DNA of 64,000 bases from Hydractinia symbiolongicarpus (GCF_029227915.1 NC_079883.1:12214001-12278000); one strand, 5' to 3'; positions 24,584-37,079 are shown, counted from the stretch's first letter. Numbers and translations: made by a program. The notes: generated by a model not told the origin, from the sequence alone.

Positions 24584-25089
24584 TTTCATTTTCATTTGTT
24601 GCCTTTTCATTTCAATGGCGCTGTGATATATTTCTTGTTATAACAATTAAGGAACGTGGCGGTTGTTGAAAGTGTTTCCTATGACATTTTCCTACGACAT
24701 TTTCAGGTGATAGTACGAGAAAAAAGAGCTTTCAAATGCATACAAACTCGATCTATTGCCGATCATCCAACAACCCTGACGGAATGGCAAATAAAATAAA
24801 ATTCCGCCGCCTTCCGAGGACTTATATCGCAATCACGTTTCGTAACAGTCAAGCGAGGTTTTACCTTAGCGTTTAAGTCACCACCGACATTTGGCCGCGC
24901 AACTATTCTAAGCTCATTCATTTTGACTTAAGGAGGGGGCGAGCGCGGACGCAGGCCCCCACTACCAGAAATTGTACGGTCGAGTTACTGACGTTTGCAG
25001 TAATCGCAGAGGTCAGTAACTCAAAGAAATTAAATAAAAAAATTTGATCACAACGTCAAAATAAATTGCACGTATTTGCCCCTACTAAT

Positions 25090-25208
25090 GTCTACGGCCA
25101 TACCACGATGAACACACCCGTTCTCGTCTGATCACGCAAGTTAAGCATCGTCGGGCCGGGATAGTACTTGGATGGGGGACCGCCTGGGAACTCCCGGTGT
25201 CGTAGGCT
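25090..25208 (+). rRNA. 5S rRNA gene, copy 41 (G48C; S type)
   Basis: Full S-type unit with several private spacer changes (GACGGATAGGC, TTATGTCGC, GTTTCAGTC, GACATAAGG). Confidence 0.96.
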
Positions 25209-25714
25209 TTTCATTTTCATTTGTTGCCTTTTCATTTCAATGGCGCTGTGATATATTTCTTGTTATAACAATTAAGGAACGTGGCGGTTGTTGAAAGTGT
25301 TTCCTATGACATTTTCCTACGACATTTTCAGGTGATAGTACGAGAAAAAAAAGCTTTCAAATGCATACAAACTCGATCTATTGCCGATCATCCAACAACC
25401 CTGACGGATAGGCAAATAAAATAAAATTCCGCCGCCTTCCGAGGACTTATGTCGCAATCACGTTTCGTAACAGTCAAGCGAGGTTTTACCTTAGCGTTTC
25501 AGTCACCACCGACATTTGGCCGCGCAACTATTCTAAGCTCATTCATTTTGACATAAGGAGGGGGCGAGCGCGGACGCAGGCCCCCACTACCAGAAATTGT
25601 ACGGTCGAGTTACTGACGTTTGCAGTAATCGCAGAGGTCAGTAACTCAAAGAAATTAAATAAAAAAATTTGATCACAACGTCAAAATAAATTGCACGTAT
25701 TTGCCCCTACTAAT

Positions 25715-25833
25715 GTCTACGGCCATACCACGATGAACACACCTGTTCTCGTCTGATCACGGAAGTTAAGCATCGTCGGGCCGGGATAGTACTTGGATGG
25801 GGGACCGCCTGGGAACTCCCGGTGTCGTAGGCT
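25715..25833 (+). rRNA. 5S rRNA gene, copy 42 (C30T; P type)
   Basis: C30T gives a U30-G47 wobble in helix III. P spacer markers are present, with GTTGTTTAAAG in place of GTTGTTAAAAG. Confidence 0.96.
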
Positions 25834-26339
25834 TTTCATTTTCATTTGTTGCCTTTTCATTTCAATGGCCCTGTGATATATTTCTTGTTATAACAATTAA
25901 GGAACGTGGCGGTTGTTTAAAGTGTTTCCTATGACATTTTCCTACGACATTTTCAGGTGATAGTACGAGAAAAAAGAGCTTTCAAATGCATACAAATTCG
26001 ATCTATTGCCGATCATCCAATAACCCTGACGGAATGGCAAATAAAGTAAAATTCCGCCGCCTTCCGAGGACTTATATCGCAATCACGTTTCGTAACAGCC
26101 AAGCGAGGTTTTACCTTAGCGTTTAAGTCACCACCGACATTTGGCCGCGCAACTATTCTAAGCTCATTCATTTTGACTTAAGGAGGGGGCGAGCGCGGAC
26201 GCAGGCCCCCACTACCAGAAATTGTACGGTCGAGTTACTGACGTTTGCAGTAATCGCAGAGGTCAGTAACTCAAAGAAATTAAATAAAAAAATTTGATCA
26301 CAACGTCAAAATAAATTGCACGTATTTGCCCCTACTAAA

Positions 26340-26458
26340 GTCTACGGCCATACCACGATGAACACACCCGTTCTCGTCAGATCACGGAAGTTAAGCATCG
26401 TCGGGCCGGGATAGTACTTGGATGGGGGACCGCCTGGGAACTCCCGGTGTCGTAGGCT
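26340..26458 (+). rRNA. 5S rRNA gene, copy 43 (T40A; Q type)
   Basis: Shares T40A and GGAACATGG with copy 38. Base -1 is A instead of T (CTAAAG), a private change at the transcription start. Confidence 0.96.
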
Positions 26459-26964
26459 TTTCATTTTCATTTGTTGCCTTTTCATTTCAATGGCGCTGTG
26501 ATATATTTCTTGTTATAACAATTAAGGAACATGGCGGTTGTTGAAAGTGTTTCCTATGACATTTTCCTACGACATTTTCAGGTGATAGTACGACAAAAAA
26601 GAGCTTTCAAATGCATACAAACTCGATCTATTGCCGATCATCCAATAACCCTGACGGAATGGCAAATAAAATAAAATTCCGCCGCCTTCCGAGGACTTAT
26701 ATCGCAATCACGTTTCGTAACAGCCAAGCGAGGTTTTACCTTAGCGTTTAAGTCACCACCGACATTTGGCCGCGCAACTATTCTAAGCTCATTCATTTTG
26801 ACTTAAGGAGGGGGCGAGCGCGGACGCAGGCCCCCACTACCAGAAATTGTACGGTCGAGTTACTGACGTTTGCAGTAATCGCAGAGGTCAGTAACTCAAA
26901 GAAATTAAATAAAAAAATTTGATCACAACGTCAAAATAAATTGCACGTATTTGCCCCTACTAAT

Positions 26965-27083
26965 GTCTACGGCCATACCACGATGAACACACCCGTTCTC
27001 GTCTGATCACGGAAGTTAAGCATCGTCGGGCCGGGATAGTACTTGGATGGGGGACCGCCTGGGAACTCCCGGTGTCGTAGGCT
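26965..27083 (+). rRNA. 5S rRNA gene, copy 44 (majority sequence; R type)
   Basis: Gene body is the majority sequence. The spacer has AATTAAAGAAC and GTACGTGAAA changes. Confidence 0.97.
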
Positions 27084-27590
27084 TTTCATTTTCATTTGTT
27101 GCCTTTTCATTTCAATGGCGCTGTGATATATTTCTTGTTATAACAATTAAAGAACGTGGCGGTTGTTGAAAGTGTTTCCTATGACATTTTCCTACGACAT
27201 TTTCAGGTGATAGTACGTGAAAAAAGAGCTTTCAAATGCATACAAACTCGATCTATTGCCGATCATCCAATAACCCTGACGGAATGGCAAATAAAATAAA
27301 ATTCCGCCGCCTTCCGAGGACTTATATCGCAATCACGTTTCGTAACAGCCAAGCGAGGTTTTACCTTAGCGTTTAAGTCACCACCGACATTTGGCCGCGC
27401 AACTATTCTAAGCTCATTCATTTTGACTTAAGAAGGGGGCGAGCGCGGACGCAGGCCCCCACTACCAGAAATTGTACGGTCGAGTTACTGACGTTTGCAG
27501 TAATCGCAGAGGTCAGTAACTCAAAGAAATTAAATAAAAAAATTTGATTACAACGTCAAAATAAATTGCACGTATTTTGCCCCTACTAAT

Positions 27591-27709
27591 GTCTACGGCC
27601 ATACCACAATGAACACACCCGTTCTCGTCTGATCACGGAAGTTAAGCATCGTCGGGCCGGGATAGTACTTGGATGGGGGACCGCCTGGGAACTCCCGGTG
27701 TCGTAGGCT
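27591..27709 (+). rRNA. 5S rRNA gene, copy 45 (G18A)
   Basis: G18A breaks G18-C60 in helix II. An extra T upstream (GTATTTTGCCC) widens the gap between the TATA-like block and the start by one base. The spacer has several private changes. Confidence 0.95.
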
Positions 27710-28213
27710 TTTCATTTTCATTTGTTGCCTTTTCATTTCAATGGCGCTGTGATATATTTCTTGTTATAACAATTAAGGAACGTGGCGGTTGTTGAGAGTG
27801 TTTCCTATGACATTTTCCTACGACATTTTCAGGTGATAGTACGAGAAAAAAGTGCTTTCAAATGCATACAAACTCGATCTATTGCCGATCATCCAATAAC
27901 CCTGACGGAATGGCAAATAAAATAAAATTCCGCGCCTTTCGAGGACTTATATCGCAATCACGTTTCGTAACAGCCAAGCGAGGTATTACCTTAGCGTTTA
28001 AGTCACCACCGACATTTGGCCGCGCAACTATTCTAAGCTCATTCATTTTGACTTAAGGAGGGGCGAGCGCGGACGCAGGCCCCCACTACCAGAAATTGTA
28101 CGGTCGAGTTACTGACGTTTGCAGTAATCGCAGAGGTCAGTAACTCAAAGAAAATAAATAAAAAAACTTGATCACAACGTCAAAATAAATTGCACGTATT
28201 TGCCCCTACTAAT

Positions 28214-28332
28214 GTCTACGGCCATACCACGATGAACACACCCGTTCTCGTCTCATCACGGAAGTTAAGCATCGTCGGGCCGGGATAGTACTTGGATGGG
28301 GGACCGCCTGGGAACTCCCGGTGTCGTAGGCT
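28214..28332 (+). rRNA. 5S rRNA gene, copy 46 (G41C)
   Basis: G41C is in loop C. The unit begins with one G fewer (GGAGGGGCGAG), as does that of copy 48. Confidence 0.96.
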
Positions 28333-28838
28333 TTTCATTTTCATTTGTTGCCTTTTCATTTCAATGGCGCTGTGTTATATTTCTTGTTATAACAATTAAG
28401 GAACGTGGCGGTTGTTGAAAGTGTTTCCTATGACATTTTCCTACGACATTTTCAGGTGATAGTACGAGAAAAAAGAGCTTTCAAATGCATACAAACTCGA
28501 TCTATTGCCGATCATCCAATAACCCTGACGGAATGGCAAATAAAATAAAATTCCGCCGCCTTCCGAGGACTTATATCGCAATCACGTTTCGTAACAGCCA
28601 AGCGAGGTTTTACCTTAGCGTTTAAGTCACCACCGACATTTGGCCGCGAAACTATTCTAAGCTCATTCATTTTGACTTAAGGAGGGGGCGAGCGCGGACG
28701 CAGGCCCCCACTACCAGAAATTGTACGGTCGAGTTACTGACGTTTGCAATAATCGCAGAGGTCAGTAACTCAAAGAAATTAAATAAAAAAATTTGATCAC
28801 AACGTCAAAATAAATTGCACGTATTTGCCCCTACTAAT

Positions 28839-28957
28839 GTCTACGGCCATACCACGATGAACACACCCGTTCTCGTCTGATCACGGAAGTTAAGCATCGT
28901 CGGGCCGGGATAGTACTTGGATGGGGGACCGCCTGGGAACTCCCGGTGTCATAGGCT
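28839..28957 (+). rRNA. 5S rRNA gene, copy 47 (G113A)
   Basis: G113A breaks C6-G113 in helix I. The spacer has GATATGTTTC and GTAGGAGAAA changes. Confidence 0.96.
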
Positions 28958-29462
28958 TTTCATTTTCATTTGTTGCCTTTTCATTTCAATGGCGCTGTGA
29001 TATGTTTCTTGTTATAACAATTAAGGAACGTGGCGGTTGTTGAAAGTGTTTCCTATGACATTTTCCTACGACATTTTCAGGTGATAGTAGGAGAAAAAAG
29101 AGCTTTCAAATGCATACAAACTCGATCTATTGCCGATCATCCAATAACCCTGACGGAATGGCAAATAAAATAAAATTCCGCCGCCTTCCGAGGACTTATA
29201 TCGCAATCACGTTTCGTAACAGCCAAGCGAGGTTTTACCTTAGCGTTTAAGTCACCACCGACATTTGGCCGCGCAACTATTCTAAGCTCATTCATTTTGA
29301 CTTAAGGAGGGGCGAGCGCGGACGCAGGCCCCCACTACCAGAAATTGTACGGTCGAGTTACTGACGTTTGCAGTAATCGCAGAGGTCAGTAACTCAAAGA
29401 AATTAAATAAAAAAATTTGATCACAACGTCAAAATAAATTGCACGTATTTGCCCCTACTAAT

Positions 29463-29581
29463 GTCTACGGCCATACCACGATGAACACACCCGCTCTCGT
29501 CTGATCACGGAAGTTAAGCATCGTCGGGCCGGGATAGTACTTGGATGGGGGACCACCTGGGAACTCCCGGTGTTGTAGGCT
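29463..29581 (+). rRNA. 5S rRNA gene, copy 48 (T32C, G93A, C112T)
   Basis: T32C weakens helix III, G93A allows a U84-A93 pair in helix IV, and C112T gives a wobble in helix I. G93A, C112T, GTGGTATATT and GGAACTTGG are shared with copy 50, two units on. Confidence 0.94.
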
Positions 29582-30087
29582 TTTCATTTTCATTTGTTGC
29601 CTTTTCATTTCAATGGCGCTGTGGTATATTTCTTGTTATAACAATTAAGGAACTTGGCGGTTGTTGAAAGTGTTTCCTATGACATTTTCCTACGACATTT
29701 TCAGGTGATAGTACGAGAAAAAAGAGCTTTCAAATGCATACAAACTCGATCTATTGCCGATCATCTAATAACCCTGACGGAATGGCAAATAAAATAAAAT
29801 TCCGCCGCCTTCCGAGGACTTATATCGCAATCACGTTTCGTAACAGCCAAGCGAGGTTTTACCTTAGCGTTTAAGTCACCACCGACATTTGGCCGCGCAA
29901 CTATTCTAAGCTCATTCATTTTGACTTAAGGAGGGGGCGAGCGCGGACGCAGGCCCCCACTACCAGAAATTGTACGGTCGAGTTACTGACGTTTGCAGTA
30001 ATCGCAGAGGTCAGTAACTCAAAGAAATTAAATAAAAAAATTTGATCACAACGTCAAAATAAATTGCACGTATTTGCCCCTACTAAT

Positions 30088-30206
30088 GTCTACGGCCATT
30101 CCACGATGAACACACCCGTTCTCGTCTGATCACGGAAGTTAAGCATCGTCGGGCCGGGATAGTACTTGGATGGGGGACCGCCTGGGAACTCCCGGTGTCG
30201 TAGGCT
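30088..30206 (+). rRNA. 5S rRNA gene, copy 49 (A13T)
   Basis: The single change is in loop A (GGCCATTCC). Confidence 0.96.
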
Positions 30207-30712
30207 TTTCATTTTCATTTGTTGCCTTTTCATTTCAATGGCGCTGTGATATATTTCTTGTTATAACAATTAAGGAACGTGGCGGTTGTTGAAAGTGTTT
30301 CCTATGAGATTTTCCTACGACATTTTCAGGTGATAGTACGAGAAAAAAGAGCTTTCAAATGCATACAAACTCGATCTATTGCCGATCATCCAATAACCCT
30401 GACGGAATGGCAAATAAAATAAAATTCCGCCGCCTTCCGAGGACTTATATCGCAATCACGTTTCGTAACAGCCAAGCGAGGTTTTACCTTAGCGTTTAAG
30501 TCACCACCGACATTTGGCCGCGCAACTATTCTAAGCTCATTCATTTTGACTTAAGGAGGGGGCGAGCGCGGACGCAGGCCCCCACTACCAGAAATTGTAC
30601 GGTCGAGTTACTGACGTTTGCAGTAATCGCAGAGGTCAGTAACTCAAAGAAATTAAATAAAAAAATTTGATCACAACGTCAAAATAAATTGCACGTATTT
30701 GCCCCTACTAAT

Positions 30713-30831
30713 GTCTACGGCCATACCACGATGAACACACCCGTTCTCGTCTGATCACGGAAGTTAAGCATCGTCGGGCCGGGATAGTACTTGGATGGGG
30801 GACCACCTGGGAACTCCCGGTGTTGTAGGCT
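30713..30831 (+). rRNA. 5S rRNA gene, copy 50 (G93A, C112T)
   Basis: Shares both gene changes and two spacer markers (GTGGTATATT, GGAACTTGG) with copy 48, which marks a dimer duplication. The unit ends GCAACAATTC...TTCTGACTTAAG, as does the unit of copy 51. Confidence 0.96.
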
Positions 30832-31337
30832 TTTCATTTTCATTTGTTGCCTTTTCATTTCAATGGCGCTGTGGTATATTTCTTGTTATAACAATTAAGG
30901 AACTTGGCGGTTGTTGAAAGTGTTTCCTATGACATTTTCCTACGACATTTTCAGGTGATAGTACGAGAAAAAAGAGCTTTCAAATGCATACAAACTCGAT
31001 CTATTGCCGATCATCCAATAACCCTGACGGAATGGCAAATAAAATAAAATTCCGCCGCCTTCCGAGGACTTATATCGCAATCACGTTTCGTAACAGCCAA
31101 GCGAGGTTTTACCTTAGCGTTTAAGTCACCACCGACATTTGGCCGCGCAACAATTCTAAGCTCATTCATTCTGACTTAAGGAGGGGGCGAGCGCGGACGC
31201 AGGCCCCCACTACCAGAAATTGTACGGTCGAGTTACTGACGTTTGCAGTAATCGCAGAGGTCAGTAACTCAAAGAAATTAAATAAAAAAATTTGATCACA
31301 ACGTCAAAATAAATTGCACGTATTTGCCCCTACTAAT

Positions 31338-31456
31338 GTCTACGGCCATACCACGATGAACACACCCGTTCTCGTCTGATCACGCAAGTTAAGCATCGTC
31401 GGGCCGGGATAGTACTTGGATGGGGGACCGCCTGGGAACTCCCGGTGTCGTAGGCT
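31338..31456 (+). rRNA. 5S rRNA gene, copy 51 (G48C)
   Basis: It has the helix III change of the S type, but the spacer is not S-type (AATAACC and GAGAAAAAAGAGC are present). Either the change is independent or only the gene was converted. Confidence 0.96.
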
Positions 31457-31962
31457 TTTCATTTTCATTTGTTGCCTTTTCATTTCAATGGCGCTGTGAT
31501 ATATTTCTTGTTATAACAATTAAGGAACGTGGCGGTTGTTGAAAGTGTTTCCTATGACATTTTCCTACGACATTTTCAGGTGATAGTACGAGAAAAAAGA
31601 GCTTTCAAATGCATACAAACTCGATCTATTGCCGATCATCCAATAACCCTGACGGAATGGCAAATAAAGTAAAATTCCGCCGCCTTCCGAGGACTTATAT
31701 CGCAATCACGTTTCGTAACAGCCAAGCGAGGTTTTACCTTAGCGTTTAAGTCACCACCGACATTTGGCCGCACAACAATTCTAAGCTCATTCATTCTGAC
31801 TTAAGGAGGGGGCGAGCGCGGACGCAGGCCCCCACTACCAGAAATTGTACGGTCGAGTTACTGACGTTTGCAGTAATCGCAGAGGTCAGTAACTCAAAGA
31901 AATTAAATAAAAAAATTTGATCACAACGTCAAAATAAATTGCACGTATTTGCCCCTACTAAT

Positions 31963-32081
31963 GTCTACGGCCATACCACGATGAACACACCCGTTCTCGT
32001 CTAATCACGGAAGTTAAGCATCGTCGGGCCGGGATAGTACTTGGATGGGGGACCGCCTGGGAACTCCCGGTGTCGTAGGCT
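31963..32081 (+). rRNA. 5S rRNA gene, copy 52 (G41A)
   Basis: G41A is in loop C and shared with copies 54 and 56 at a two-unit spacing. The spacer has AACGTAGCGG. Confidence 0.96.
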
Positions 32082-32588
32082 TTTCATTTTCATTTGTTGC
32101 CTTTTCATTTCAATGGCGCTGTGATATATTTCTTGTTATAACAATTAAGGAACGTAGCGGTTGTTGAAAGTGTTTCCTATGACATTTTCCTACGACATTT
32201 TCAGGTGATAGTACGAGAAAAAAGAGCTTTCAAATGCATACAAACTCGATCTATTGCCGATCATCCAATAACCCTGACGGAATGGCAAATAAAATAAAAT
32301 TCCGCCGCCTTCCGAGGACTTATATTGCAATCACTTTTCGTAACAGCCAAGCGAGGTTTTACCTTAGCGTTTAAGTCACCACCGACATTTGGCCGCGCAA
32401 CTATTCTAAGCTCATTCATTTTGACTTAAGGAGGGGGACGAGCGCGGACGCAGGCCCCCACTACCAGAAATTGTACGGTCGAGTTACTGACGTTTGCAGT
32501 AATCGCAGAGGTCAGTAACTCAAAGAAATTAAATAAAACAATTTGATCACAACGTCAAAATAAATTGCACGTATTTGCTCCTACTAAT

Positions 32589-32707
32589 GTCTACGGCCAT
32601 ACCACGATGAACACACCCGTTCTCGTCTGATCACGGAAGTTAAGCATCGTCGGGCCGGGATAGTACTTGGATGGGGGACCGCCTGGGAACTCCCGGTGTC
32701 GTAGGCT
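32589..32707 (+). rRNA. 5S rRNA gene, copy 53 (majority sequence)
   Basis: Gene body is the majority sequence. Flank changes are AAATAAAACAATTT and TTTGCTCCTAC. The unit start has one extra base (GGGGGACGAG). Confidence 0.97.
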
Positions 32708-33213
32708 TTTCATTTTCAATTGTTGCCTTTTCATTTCAATGGCGCTGTGATATATTTCTTGTTATAACAATTAAGGAACGTGGCGGTTGTTGAAAGTGTT
32801 TCCTATGACATTTTCCTACGACATTTTCAGGTGATAGTACGAGAAAAAAGAGCTTTCAAATGCATACAAACTCAATCTATTGCCGATCATCCAATAAACC
32901 TGACGGAATGGCAAATAAAATAAAATTCCGCCGCCTTCCGAGGACTTATATCGCAATCACGTTTCGTAACAGCCAACCGAGGTTTTACCTTAGCGTTTAA
33001 GTCACCACCGACATTTGGCCGCGCAACTATTCTAAGCTCATTTATTTTGACTTAAGGAGGGGACGAGCGCGGACGCAGGCCCCCACTACCAGAATCTGTA
33101 CGGTTGAGTTACTGACGTTTGCAGTAATCGCAGAGGTCAGTAACTCAAAGAAATTAAATAAAAAAATTTGATCACAACGTCAAAATAAATTGCACGTATT
33201 TGCCCCTACTAAT

Positions 33214-33332
33214 GTCTACGGCCATACCACGATGAACACACCCGTTCTTGTCTAATCACGGAAGTTAAGCATCGTCGGGCCGGGATAGTACTTGGATGGG
33301 GGACCGCCTGGGAACTCCCGGTGTCGTAGGCT
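33214..33332 (+). rRNA. 5S rRNA gene, copy 54 (C36T, G41A)
   Basis: Both changes are in loop C (GTTCTTGTCTAATC). G41A is shared with copies 52 and 56. Confidence 0.96.
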
Positions 33333-33838
33333 TTTCATTTTCATTTGTTGCCTTTTCATTTCAATGGCGCTGTGATATATTTCATGTTATAACAATTAAG
33401 GAACGTGGCGGTTGTTGAAAGTGTTTCCTATGACATTTTCCTACGACATTTTCAGGTGATAGTACGAGAAAAAAGAGCTTTCAAATGCACACAAACTCGA
33501 TCTATTGCCGATCATCCAATAACCCTGACGGAATGGCAAATAAAATAAAATTCCGCCGCCTTCCGAGGACTTATATCGCAATCACGTTTCTTAACAGCCA
33601 AGCGAGGTTTTACCTTAGCGTTTAAGTCACCACCGACATTTGGCCGCGCAACTATTCTAAGCTCATTCATTTTGACTTAAGGAGGGGGCGAGCGCGGACG
33701 CAGGCCCCCACTACCAGAAATTGTACGGTCGAGTTACTGACGTTTGCAGTAATCGCAGAGGTCAGTAACTCAAAGAAATTAAATAAAAAAATTTGATCAC
33801 AACGTCAAAATAAATTGCACGTATTTGCCCCTACTAAT

Positions 33839-33957
33839 GTCTACGGCCATACCACGATGAACACACCCGTTCTCGTCTGATCACGGAAGTTAAGCATCGT
33901 CGGGCCGGGATAGTACTTGGATGGGGGACCGCCTGGGAACTCCCGGTGTCGTAGGCT
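33839..33957 (+). rRNA. 5S rRNA gene, copy 55 (majority sequence)
   Basis: Gene body is the majority sequence. Spacer changes are GTAACCACC and TTCCAAGCTC. Confidence 0.97.
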
Positions 33958-34463
33958 TTTCATTTTCATTTGTTGCCTTTTCATTTCAATGGCGCTGTGA
34001 TATATTTCTTGTTATAACAATTAAGGAACGTGGCGGTTGTTGAAAGTGTTTCCTATGACATTTTCCTACGACATTTTCAGGTGATAGTACGAGAAAAAAG
34101 AGCTTTCAAATGCATACAAACTCGATCTATTGCCGATCATCCAATAACCCTGACGGAATGGCAAATAAAATAAAATTCCGCCGCCTTCCGAGGACTTATA
34201 TCGCAATCACGTTTCGTAACAGCCAAGCGAGGTTTTACCTTAGCGTTTAAGTAACCACCGACATTTGGCCGCGCAACTATTCCAAGCTCATTCATTTTGA
34301 CTTAAGGAGGGGCCGAGCGCGGACGCAGGCCCCCACTACCAGAAATTGTACGGTCGAGTTACTGACGTTTGCAGTAATCGCAGAGGTCAGTAACTCAAAG
34401 AAATTAAATAAAAAAATTTGATCACAACGTCAAAATAAATTGCACGTATTTGCCACTACTAAT

Positions 34464-34582
34464 GTCTACGGCCATACCACGATGAACACACCCGTTCTCG
34501 TCTAATCACGGAAGTTAAGCATCGTCGGGCCGGGATAGTACTTGGATGGGGGACCGCCTGGGAACTCCCGGTGTCGTAGGCT
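34464..34582 (+). rRNA. 5S rRNA gene, copy 56 (G41A)
   Basis: Loop C change shared with copies 52 and 54. The spacer has ACGATATTTTC and GCTTTTAAATG, both also found after copy 57. Confidence 0.96.
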
Positions 34583-35088
34583 TTTCATTTTCATTTGTTG
34601 CCTTTTCATTTCAATGGCGCTGTGATATATTTCTTGTTATAACAATTAAGGAACGTGGCGGTTGTTGAAAGTGTTTCCTATGACATTTTCCTACGATATT
34701 TTCAGGTGATAGTACGAGAAAAAAGAGCTTTTAAATGCATACAAACTCGATCTATTGCCGATCATCCAATAACCCTGACGGAATGGCAAATAAAATAAAA
34801 TTCCGCCGCCTTCCGAGGACTTATATCGCAATCACGTTTCGTAACAGCCAAGCGAGGTTTTACCTTAGCGTTTAAGTCACCACCGACATTTGGCCGCGCA
34901 ACTATTCTAAGCTCATTCATTTTGACTTAAAGAGGGGGCGAGCGCGGACGCAGGCCCCCACTACCAGAAATTGTACGGTCGAGTTACTGACGTTTGCAGT
35001 AATCGCGGAGGTCAGTAACTCAAAGAAATTAAATAAAAAAATTTGATCACAACGTCAAAATAAATTGCACGTATTTGCCCCTACTAAT

Positions 35089-35207
35089 GTCTACGGCCAT
35101 ACCACGATGAACACACCCGTTCTCGTCTGATCACGGAAGTTAAGCATCGTCGGGCCGGGATAGTACTTGGATGGGGTACCGCCTGGGAACTCCCGGTGTC
35201 GTAGGCT
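35089..35207 (+). rRNA. 5S rRNA gene, copy 57 (G89T)
   Basis: G89T is in the helix IV loop, a position that also varies in eight other copies. The spacer has CCTGCGATATT, which removes an antisense stop codon and creates a spurious ORF. Confidence 0.96.
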
Positions 35208-35713
35208 TTTCATTTTCATTTGTTGCCTTTTCATTTCAATGGCGCTGTGATATATTTCTTGTTATAACAATTAAGGAACGTGGCGGTTGTTGAAAGTGTT
35301 TCCTATGACATTTTCCTGCGATATTTTCAGGTGATAGTACGAGAAAAAAGAGCTTTTAAATGCATACAAACTCGATCTATTGCCGATCATCCAATAACCC
35401 TGACGGAATGGCAAATAAAATAAAATTCCGCCGCCTTCCGAGGACTTATATCGCAATCACGTTTCGTAACAGACAAGCGAGGTTTTACCTTAGCGTTTAA
35501 GTCACCACCGACCTTTGGCCGCGCAACTATTCTAAGCTCAATCATTTTGACTTAAGGAGGGGGCGAGCGCGGACGCAGGCCCCCACTACCAGAAATTGTA
35601 CGGTCGAGTTACTGACGTTTGCAGTAATCGCAGAGGTCAGTAACTCAAAGAAATTAAATAAAAAAATTTGATCACAATGTCAAAATAAATTGCACGTATT
35701 TGCCCCTACTAAT

Positions 35714-35831
35714 GTCTACGGCCATACCACGATGAACACACCCGTTCTCGTCTGATCACGGAAGTTAAGCATCGTCGGGCCGGGATAGTACTTGGATGGG
35801 GACCGCCTGGGAACTGCCGGTGTCGTAGGCT
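35714..35831 (+). pseudogene. Probable 5S pseudogene, copy 58 (1-nt deletion, C104G)
   Basis: One G of the 85-89 run is missing (GGATGGGGACC), shortening the helix IV loop inside the presumed box C. C104G also breaks the G71-C104 pair of helix V. The total is 118 nt. The rest is intact and the T4 terminator remains, so it may be transcribed; function is doubtful. Confidence 0.75.
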
Positions 35832-36337
35832 TTTCATTTTCATTTGTTGCCTTTTCATTTCAATGGCGCTGTGATATATTTCTTGTTATAACAATTAAGG
35901 AACGTGGCGGTTGTTGAAAGTGTTTCCTATGACATTTTCCTACGACATTTTCAGGTGATAGTACGAGAAAAAAGAGCTTTCAAATGCATACAAACTCGAT
36001 CTATTGCCGATCATCCAATAACCCTGGCGGAATGGCAAATAAAATAAAATTCCGCCGCCTTCCGAGGACTTATATCGCAATCACGTTTCGTAACAGCCAA
36101 GCGAGGTTTTCCCTTAGCGTTTAAGTCACCACCGACATTTGGCCGCGCAACTATTCTAAGCTCATTCATTTTGACTTAAGGAGGGGGCGAGCGCGGACGC
36201 AGGCCCCCACTACCAGAAATTGTACGGTCGAGTTACTGACGTTTGCAGTAATCGCAGAGGTCAGTAACTCAAAGAAATTAAATAAAAAAATTTGATCACA
36301 ACGTCAAAATAAATTGCACGTATTTGCCCCTACTAAT

Positions 36338-36456
36338 GTCTACGGCCATACCACGATGAACACACCCGTTCTCGTCTGATCAAGGAAGTTAAGCATCGTC
36401 GGGCCGGGATAGTACTTGGATGGGGGACCGCCTGGGAACTCCCGGTGTCGTAGGCT
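36338..36456 (+). rRNA. 5S rRNA gene, copy 59 (C46A)
   Basis: C46A breaks G31-C46 in helix III (GATCAAGGAAG). Confidence 0.95.
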
Positions 36457-36962
36457 TTTCATTTTCATTTGTTGCCTTTTCATTTCAATGGCGCTGTGAT
36501 ATATTTCTTGTTATAACAATTAAGGAACGTGGCGGTTGTTGAAAGTGTTTCCTATGACATTTTCCTACGACATTTTCAGGTGATAGTACGAGAAAAAAGA
36601 GCTTTCAAATGCATACAAACTCGATCTATTGCCGATCATCCAATAACCCTGACGGAATGGAAAATAAAATAAAATTCCGCCGCCTTCCGAGGACTTATAT
36701 CGCAATCACGTTTCGTAACAGCCAAGCGAGGTTTTACCTTAGCGTTTAAGTCACCACCGACATTTGGCCGCGCAAATATTCTAAGCTCATTCATTTTGAC
36801 TTAAGGAGGGGGCGAGCGCGGACGCAGGCCCCCACTACCAGAAATTGTACGGTCGAGTTACTGACGTTTGCAGTAATCGCAGAGGTCAGTAACTCAAAGA
36901 ATTTAAATAAAAAAATTTGATCACAACGTCAAAATAAATTGCACGTATTTGCCCCTACTAAT

Positions 36963-37079
36963 GTCTACGGCCATACCACGATGAACACCCGTTCTCGTCT
37001 GATCACGGAAGTTAAGCATCGTCGGGCCGGGATAGTACTTGGATGGGAGACCGCCTGGGAACTCCCGGTGTCGTAGGCT
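36963..37079 (+). pseudogene. Probable 5S pseudogene, copy 60 (2-nt deletion, G88A)
   Basis: The ACACACCC tract is shortened to ACACCC, removing two bases from the helix II-III junction. This should shift the spacing seen by ribosomal protein and TFIIIA contacts. G88A (GGATGGGAGACC) restores the base common in vertebrate 5S and is harmless. The gene is 117 nt. The upstream A-rich block has AATTTAAAT. Confidence 0.75.

Larger units (their letters stand above)
20557..27431 (+). repeat. P/Q/R/S higher-order repeat (copies 34-44)
   Basis: P units (copies 34, 37, 42) share AATGGCCCTGTG and ACAAATTCG; 34 and 37 also share GTTGTTAAAAG, where 42 reads GTTGTTTAAAG. Q units (38, 43) share T40A and GGAACATGG. 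S units (35, 36, 40, 41) share G48C, CCAACAACC and CAGTCAAGC. R units (39, 44) have majority gene bodies. The order is P S S, then P Q R S S, then P Q R, so part of the block repeats with a 3125 bp period. Confidence 0.85.

Noticed and set aside
27862-28056. ORF of 64 codons on the + strand
   Set aside because: Created by the indels in the spacer after copy 45; not kept in other units.
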